A stretch of DNA of 64,000 bases, from the NCBI GenBank assembly GCA_902812415.1, contig CADDZJ010000001.1, forward strand, positions 62,001 through 126,000, written 5' to 3'. The position numbers were made by a program, and so were the translations under genes. The notes below the pieces were generated by a model that saw nothing but the letters and a program-made list of their open reading frames with translations, was not told where the DNA came from and did not search any database. This document shows positions 59,741 through 64,000 of this stretch, in pieces (the first letter of the stretch is position 1; the number at the start of each line of letters is the position of its first letter). Source of the DNA: Acidobacteriota bacterium (GTDB lineage: Bacteria; Acidobacteriota; Terriglobia; UBA7540).

Positions 59741-60661
59741 GTGCACGAATCTGCGCATTCGCATGTCGCCAAGAATTGGCTGAAAGTGGCGCTGGTCATC
59801 ACGACGGCGCTTGTGGCCACGGAGTTCGTTGCGGGCTCTGTTGCGCATAGCCTCTCTCTCATCAGTGACGGGTGGCACAATCTTTCGGATATTCCCAGCT
59901 TGGTTTTTGCCTGGCTGGCTGTCTATTTTGAGGGCAGGCCGGCAGGCCCCGGAAAAACCTTCGGATACCAACGAGCGGGCGTGCTGGCAGCTTTTGTCAA
60001 CGCGCTGATTCTGATCGGAGTGGCCGTCTTCATTTGTTACGAAGGCTACGAGCGCATCCTTCATCCGAAGCCCATCGCCTCCAGCGTCATGCTGGCGGTG
60101 GGAATCATCGCGCTGATCATCAACGGCACGATCACGCGCGGGCTCTCACACGGTCGGGAAGACCTGAACGTCCGCGCTATTTTCCTGCACAATCTGGGCG
60201 ACGCCCTGTCCAACCTTGCAATTATTATCGGCGCGTGGATCATTCATGCAACCGGCGAGGGGCTCATTGATCCCTTGCTAGCTTTCCTGATTGCGGGAAT
60301 GATCGTGTGGAGCGCCTTCGGTATTATCGCGGAATCCATGAATATCTTGCTCGAAAGCTTCCCCAAGGGAATGACCATCGAACAGGTGGCCAATGCCATG
60401 CTGGAAGTTGAGGGAGTCCGTGACGTTCATGATGTCCACGTCTGGAGCCTCAATCCTCATTCTCATGCGCTGGCCTGCCACGTTCGCATTCTGGACATGC
60501 CGACCTCCGAAAGTGAACGAATCGGCGAGCGCATCCGCCAGGCGCTTTCGAGCCGATTTGGCATCGAACATTGCACAATTCAATTTGAGCATACGCACGC
60601 GCCCGGAGACTTCCATGCTTACATGCCGGAGCCTGCGCCTTCGAGAGGCCGCGAAAAATAA
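59741..60661 (+). CDS. cation diffusion facilitator metal exporter
   Basis: A 306-residue inner-membrane antiporter that exports Zn2+ or similar divalent cations. Starts at GTG. It has six transmembrane helices, with LISDGWHNLSDIPSLVFAWL carrying the conserved metal-site Asp/His pair and AIFLHNLGDALSNLAIIIGA the second pair. The cytoplasmic C-terminal domain (GVRDVHDVHVWSLNPHSHAL) is CzcD-like, ending HTHAPGDFHAYMPEP. It follows hemB by 60 bp and may be co-transcribed. Confidence 0.92.
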   Translation: MHESAHSHVAKNWLKVALVITTALVATEFVAGSVAHSLSLISDGWHNLSDIPSLVFAWLAVYFEGRPAGPGKTFGYQRAGVLAAFVNALILIGVAVFICYEGYERILHPKPIASSVMLAVGIIALIINGTITRGLSHGREDLNVRAIFLHNLGDALSNLAIIIGAWIIHATGEGLIDPLLAFLIAGMIVWSAFGIIAESMNILLESFPKGMTIEQVANAMLEVEGVRDVHDVHVWSLNPHSHALACHVRILDMPTSESERIGERIRQALSSRFGIEHCTIQFEHTHAPGDFHAYMPEPAPSRGREK

Positions 60662-61088
60662 GACGTCGCAACGCGGGACCCCGTTCTTGGTGTTAGCAGA
60701 ATGCTGGAAAACGACTCTGCGTGTTGTCATTCCGAGTCCTTACTTTGTCGTTCTGGCGCCGAGCCCTCCGGCTTCGCTCTCCAGAAGCTTCACACAAGTC
60801 GTTGTTTCTACATAGAGGCTAGCTGAAGTTTCTGGCGCTATGAACCCGCTGAACAGCGGGCGGGCACTCAGGATAAACTCCGTGAGGAATCTCGCTCTGA
60901 AGATATGGTATTTACGAGCTTCCTCATCGCCTGCGGTTCCTCATAATGGCAGGTGGTAAGGGTTTTTTCAGCAACCTGTTGGAATCAAAGCATGCGACCT
61001 GCATGGGGTGGGGGGTGAATGCTATTCTGTGGGTTGGATCAAATCTTCCTGGTTACTTCGACAGAAGGGTACTACTACGAAAATTGCG
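60662..61088. other. intergenic region between CDF gene and accessory cluster
   Basis: No gene is visible. Degenerate family B text appears at about 60726-60790 (GTTGTCATTCCGAGTCC) and 60885-60955 (GTGAGGAATCTCGCTC... then TTCCTCATCGCCTGCGGTTC). A short GAACCCGCTGAACAGCGGGC hairpin lies near 60842. Confidence 0.45.
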
Positions 61089-61484
61089 TCAGCGTCGGTA
61101 TTGCGCGTCGGTAACCTGCTCTATCCAGTCAACCACTTTGCCGCCCTTCTTCTCCTGAATAGCGATACGCGTCATGGCCGTGGTCGGCGTGGCCCCATGC
61201 CAATGCTTCTCGCCGGGTGGAAACCAGACCACATCGCCCGGACGGATATCCTCGGTCGGTCCGCCTTCGCGCTGGGCCTAGCCGCAACCTGCCGTAACGA
61301 TCAGAGTCTGACCGAGCGGATGCGTGTGCCACGCCGTTCGCGAGCCCGGCTCGAAGGTTACGCTCGCGCCTTGAACGAGCGCCGGATCGGAGGCCTGAAA
61401 TAGCGGATCGATCCGTACTGCACCAGCGAACCACTCTGACGGACCTTTCGCAGAGGGTTGCGAACCAATTCTTTTGATTTCCAT
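61089..61484 (-). pseudogene. cupin-domain protein gene with an in-frame amber stop
   Basis: An intact-looking cupin (131 codons) is interrupted at codon 69 by TAG (61278-61280). Before it: [46 protein letters not shown]. After it, in the same frame: [40 protein letters not shown], ending DAQYRR. Relatives usually read GCGWVQREGGP here, so a single G-to-A change turned Trp (TGG) into a stop. The His ligands HxH and EKHWHG are otherwise intact. It is either a recent pseudogene, a sequencing error, or a suppressed stop. Confidence 0.88.
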
Positions 61485-61620
61485 CTTTTGATCTCCTTGA
61501 ATCGAACGACCTCAACGACGTAGACGGGCGTACCACTTTGGTGGGGGTAGTTTCATTTGTTCGCATTTGCCCAGCCACAACTTCACGATCACATGAGGCA
61601 TTGCTCTCTCTTGATCTTCA

Positions 61621-62004
61621 TCATACATTGGTCTCGCGCGGCATGACCTTGACCGTCGCGGAGCGGGCGGCTGCGCCGATCATCGGCTTGAGATATGGAC
61701 TGCCCCGGTACTTTTCCCGGTATGCCTCGTCGATACGGTCATTGATCGGCCCGTCTACCGGCTCGAAGGTGACTCCCCTCGTGATGCCAGCAGCAGTGAT
61801 CCGCCCCGCTTTCTGTCGCATCGCGGCTTGGTACCAGCGAGATTTCTGCCCGTTGTACGCCCGCACGTAGAGTGCGTCCTCGACCGCGACCGACCAAATC
61901 CACGTAGGAGTGCCGTATGTCTTGCCGTCCTCACGGAACGGTGAAATGTGCAGGTCATCGGTCTCAGCAAACTTGCGCAGATCGTCTTTCGACCATGCGG
62001 TCAT
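61621..62004 (-). CDS. DUF2255-family protein
   Basis: A 127-residue cytoplasmic protein. WSKDDLRKFAETDDLHISPF, then WIWSVAVEDALYVRAYNGQK and SRWYQAAMRQKAGRITAAGI form the DUF2255 core, a flavin-reductase-like split-barrel-type fold often found beside oxidoreductases. It ends with a short helix and ATVKVMPRE. Function unknown. It lies within the cupin/ADH/SDR cluster on the same strand. Confidence 0.85.
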   Translation of the reverse strand: MTAWSKDDLRKFAETDDLHISPFREDGKTYGTPTWIWSVAVEDALYVRAYNGQKSRWYQAAMRQKAGRITAAGITRGVTFEPVDGPINDRIDEAYREKYRGSPYLKPMIGAAARSATVKVMPRETNV

Positions 62005-62060
62005 CGTGGGATCTCCTTGAAAGCTCGCTTCTCGTCATCCCACAAGAAGCGCAAAGCGAG

Positions 62061-63086
62061 TTATGGTCGCAGCAGCGTCTTGATGGCGCGGCGCTCGTCC
62101 ATTGCCCGATAGCCCTCTGCCACCTGATCCAGGGGTAAAGTCAAATCGAAAACTTTGCCGGGGTTGATTCTTCGGTTCCAGATGAGGTCGATCAGCTCCG
62201 GCAGGAAGCGGCGCACTGGGGCGGGGCCGCCGAGCAGGTGGATTTGGGCGAAGAATATCTCGAGGCCCGAAACATGGACCTCGTAGTTCACGCCGACGAA
62301 GCCCATATGGCCGCCAGGCCGGGTCGCGTGGACGGCCTGCATGAACGCCTCCTGCGTGCCGACCGCCTCGACGACCGAGTGCGCACCGAGGCCGTTAGTC
62401 ATGTCTTTGATCCTCGCCACGCCCTCCTCGCCGCGCTCGGTCACGATGTCGGTCGCGCCGAACTCCCGCGCAAGCTTCTGGCGGTCCGAATGGCGGCTCA
62501 TCGCAATGATACGTTCGGCGCCCATCTGCTTGGCCGCGAGCACCGCGCAGAGGCCTACCGCGCCATCCCCGACAACCGCGACCGTCTTGCCGGGGCCTGT
62601 TTTGGCAGCAGCGGCGCCGAACCAGCCGGTGCCCAGCACATCTGAAGCGGCCAGAAGCGACGGGATCAGGTCCTCGTCGGGCATGCCAGGCGTGGCGACC
62701 AGGGTGCCGTCGGCGAGTGGAATGCGGGCCAGCTCGGACTGAGTGCCGATGGTCTGCGCCACGAACTCGCCGTGCACGCAGCGGGACTGATAGCCAGCCC
62801 TGCAGATCTCGCAGGTGTTGTCGGAGATGACGAATGAGCCGACGACGAAGTCGCCAACGCCGACGTTTTTGACCTCGGAGCCGATGTCCTCGACGATGCC
62901 GACGTACTCGTGCCCCACGGGCTGAGGGCGGCTCAACTGTTCAATGCCGCGAAAGGGCCAAAGGTCGGACCCGCACACGCACGTCGCTGCGATCCGGATG
63001 ATGGCATCCGTCGGTTCGATGATCTTCGGGTCCTCGCGCTCCTCGAACCGCACATCGCGCGGGCCATACAGAACAGCTCCTCGCAT
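62061..63086 (-). CDS. zinc-dependent alcohol dehydrogenase (MDR family)
   Basis: A 341-residue medium-chain dehydrogenase. VCGSDLWPFRGIEQLSRPQP then VGHEYVGIVEDIG is the catalytic-zinc region (Cys, Gly-His-Glu). A three-Cys block (CEICRAGYQSRC) is a reduced structural zinc site. The Rossmann fold is VAVVGDGAVGLCAVLAAKQM, with EAVGTQEAFMQAVHATRPGG later. Likely NAD(P)-dependent oxidation of a small alcohol or related substrate. Same strand as DUF2255 and the cupin, suggesting one operon. Confidence 0.92.
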   Translation of the reverse strand: MRGAVLYGPRDVRFEEREDPKIIEPTDAIIRIAATCVCGSDLWPFRGIEQLSRPQPVGHEYVGIVEDIGSEVKNVGVGDFVVGSFVISDNTCEICRAGYQSRCVHGEFVAQTIGTQSELARIPLADGTLVATPGMPDEDLIPSLLAASDVLGTGWFGAAAAKTGPGKTVAVVGDGAVGLCAVLAAKQMGAERIIAMSRHSDRQKLAREFGATDIVTERGEEGVARIKDMTNGLGAHSVVEAVGTQEAFMQAVHATRPGGHMGFVGVNYEVHVSGLEIFFAQIHLLGGPAPVRRFLPELIDLIWNRRINPGKVFDLTLPLDQVAEGYRAMDERRAIKTLLRP

Positions 63087-63167
63087 GATCTTTCTCCTCC
63101 ATAATGTCTCAGTTTCAGTCGCCTAGCACCGGGCTTCAGAGTCTGTGTAAAAACCGTTGCGGAGTAG

Positions 63168-63261
63168 GTCATTCCGAGCGAAGCGAGGAATCTGCGTTTT
63201 GCATTTCAAAGACTTACGGGATTCCTCGTCGTCCCGCCAGGCGTGACTCCTCGGAATGACA
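63168..63261. repeat. family B-like palindromic repeat between ADH and SDR genes
   Basis: GTCATTCCGAGCGAAGCGAG, GAATCTGCGTTTTGCATTTC and GGGATTCCTCGTCGTCC, ending CTCGGAATGACAG. The ends are inverted copies. It is the GTCATTCCG variant, closest to the copy at 53147. Confidence 0.75.
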
Positions 63262-63358
63262 GATAGCGTGAGTTTTCACACAGATCTTCAGCCTGGCACT
63301 TCGACGTCTGCCGGCCTTAGGGCCGGCGCTAGGTCGGTCGCCATGAGCGATTTCGCCG

Positions 63359-64000
63359 TCAGTGTGCGGTGTACCCACCATCCACCGCGAGCGCGTGCCC
63401 GATCACGAAGCTTGCGCCAGGGCTACACAGCCATAGAACAGCAGAGGCAACCTCCTCGGGCCGGCCAAGCCGACCGATCGGTTGTTCCTTCGTAATGTCT
63501 TTCATGGTCTCGGGCTCTTTGGCGATCATCTCGGCGACCATGGGTGTTTCGATTGCTCCGGGGCACACGGCATTGATGCGAATGCCTCTGGAGGCATACT
63601 CCAGGGCGGCGCTCTTGGTAAGCCCGATCACGCCGTGTTTGCTGGCGTGATAGATGGCCCGGCCCGGGATGCCAATGAGACCGCCGATAGAAGAATTGTT
63701 CACAATGGCGCCGCTGCCTTGTTTGCGCATCTGAAGCAATTCGTACTTCATGCAGAGCCAGACGCTTCGGAGATTAATCGCATTCACGCGGTCGAACTCC
63801 TGGCTGGTGGCATCGGCCGTCTCAACGGCGAGGCTCTGCACGCCGGCGTTGTTGAAGGCCGCATCCAACCGCCCAAACTCCGAAACGACGCGCTCGACCA
63901 TCGCCTTCACTTGAGATTCGTCAGTAACATCGCAGCGGATAGCAATCGCCTTATAGCAGGCGGCGACCAGTCGCTCGGCGGCTGCCCGCACTGCCGATTC
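63359..64000 (-). CDS. SDR-family oxidoreductase, N-terminus beyond window
   Basis: The C-terminal two-thirds of a classical SDR; the open frame continues past the window edge, so the TGxxxGIG loop is missing here. Visible: AAFNNAGVQSLAVETADATS, then IVNNSSIGGLIGIPGRAIYH with ASKHG (catalytic Ser and YxxxK), and INAVCPGAIETPMVAEMIAK. The C-terminus (SFVIGHALAVDGGYTAH) is standard. It belongs to the same-strand accessory cluster with ADH, DUF2255 and cupin. Substrate unknown. Confidence 0.88.
   Translation of the reverse strand, partial: ESAVRAAAERLVAACYKAIAIRCDVTDESQVKAMVERVVSEFGRLDAAFNNAGVQSLAVETADATSQEFDRVNAINLRSVWLCMKYELLQMRKQGSGAIVNNSSIGGLIGIPGRAIYHASKHGVIGLTKSAALEYASRGIRINAVCPGAIETPMVAEMIAKEPETMKDITKEQPIGRLGRPEEVASAVLWLCSPGASFVIGHALAVDGGYTAH

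Overview
The window looks like a chromosomal segment of a Gram-negative (diderm) bacterium, most probably an Acidobacteriota member. Evidence in the sequence: LPS transport genes (lptE, lptD), a type IVa pilus operon (pilMNOPQ), two exported von Willebrand A proteins of the kind common in Acidobacteriota, two PEP-CTERM proteins, DUF4382-type and other large secreted proteins, and many short palindromic intergenic repeats. The phylum assignment is inference; no rRNA gene is present.

Layout. 1-3.6 kb: partial alpha-L-rhamnosidase and lutB/lutA-type Fe-S proteins. 3.6-4.9 kb: gene-free, repeat-rich. 4.9-8.5 kb: DUF465/YdcH-like protein, a candidate structured leader, then psd-pssA-asd-like-lptE overlapping like an operon. 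8.5-12.4 kb: anmK and mutS. 12.5-21.2 kb: RNase H-like exonuclease/TPR protein, CMD and SDR enzymes, ROK glucokinase, a secreted glycosidase-like protein, MBL hydrolase, rsmB. 21.4-24.7 kb: small regulators and small proteins, TIGR01777 epimerase. 24.8-29.1 kb: lipoprotein, a membrane-anchored TIR protein facing a DUF4231 (SLATT-like) two-TM protein, and tRNA-Ser(UGA). 29.4-36.4 kb: YkgJ protein, excisionase-type HTH protein, pilMNOPQ. 36.4-41.2 kb: mobA, ROK repressor, a secreted protein with a triplicated domain. 41.4-43.4 kb: two PEP-CTERM proteins. 43.8-51.1 kb: TIR-FGE fusion, GNAT, XRE regulator, a repeat-dense region, two VWA proteins, and a small transcription unit for a 13-residue lysine-rich peptide. 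51.4-60.7 kb: DedA-like protein, YdjM-like hydrolase, eno, RDD protein, lptD, hemB, CDF exporter. 61-64 kb: an accessory cluster of a cupin pseudogene, DUF2255, zinc alcohol dehydrogenase and a partial SDR.

How genes work together: psd/pssA make phosphatidylethanolamine next to lptE, and lptD lies 48 kb away, so envelope biogenesis is a theme. pilMNOPQ builds the pilus alignment complex and secretin. The most unusual material is (i) at least six families of short palindromic repeats scattered between genes, one with perfect 18-bp terminal inverted repeats and one apparently inserted in frame inside pilQ; (ii) two TIR-domain membrane proteins, one facing a SLATT-like gene; (iii) a discrete promoter/micro-ORF/terminator unit; (iv) a VWA gene that appears to be transcribed without a leader; and (v) a possible multi-stem RNA ahead of psd.
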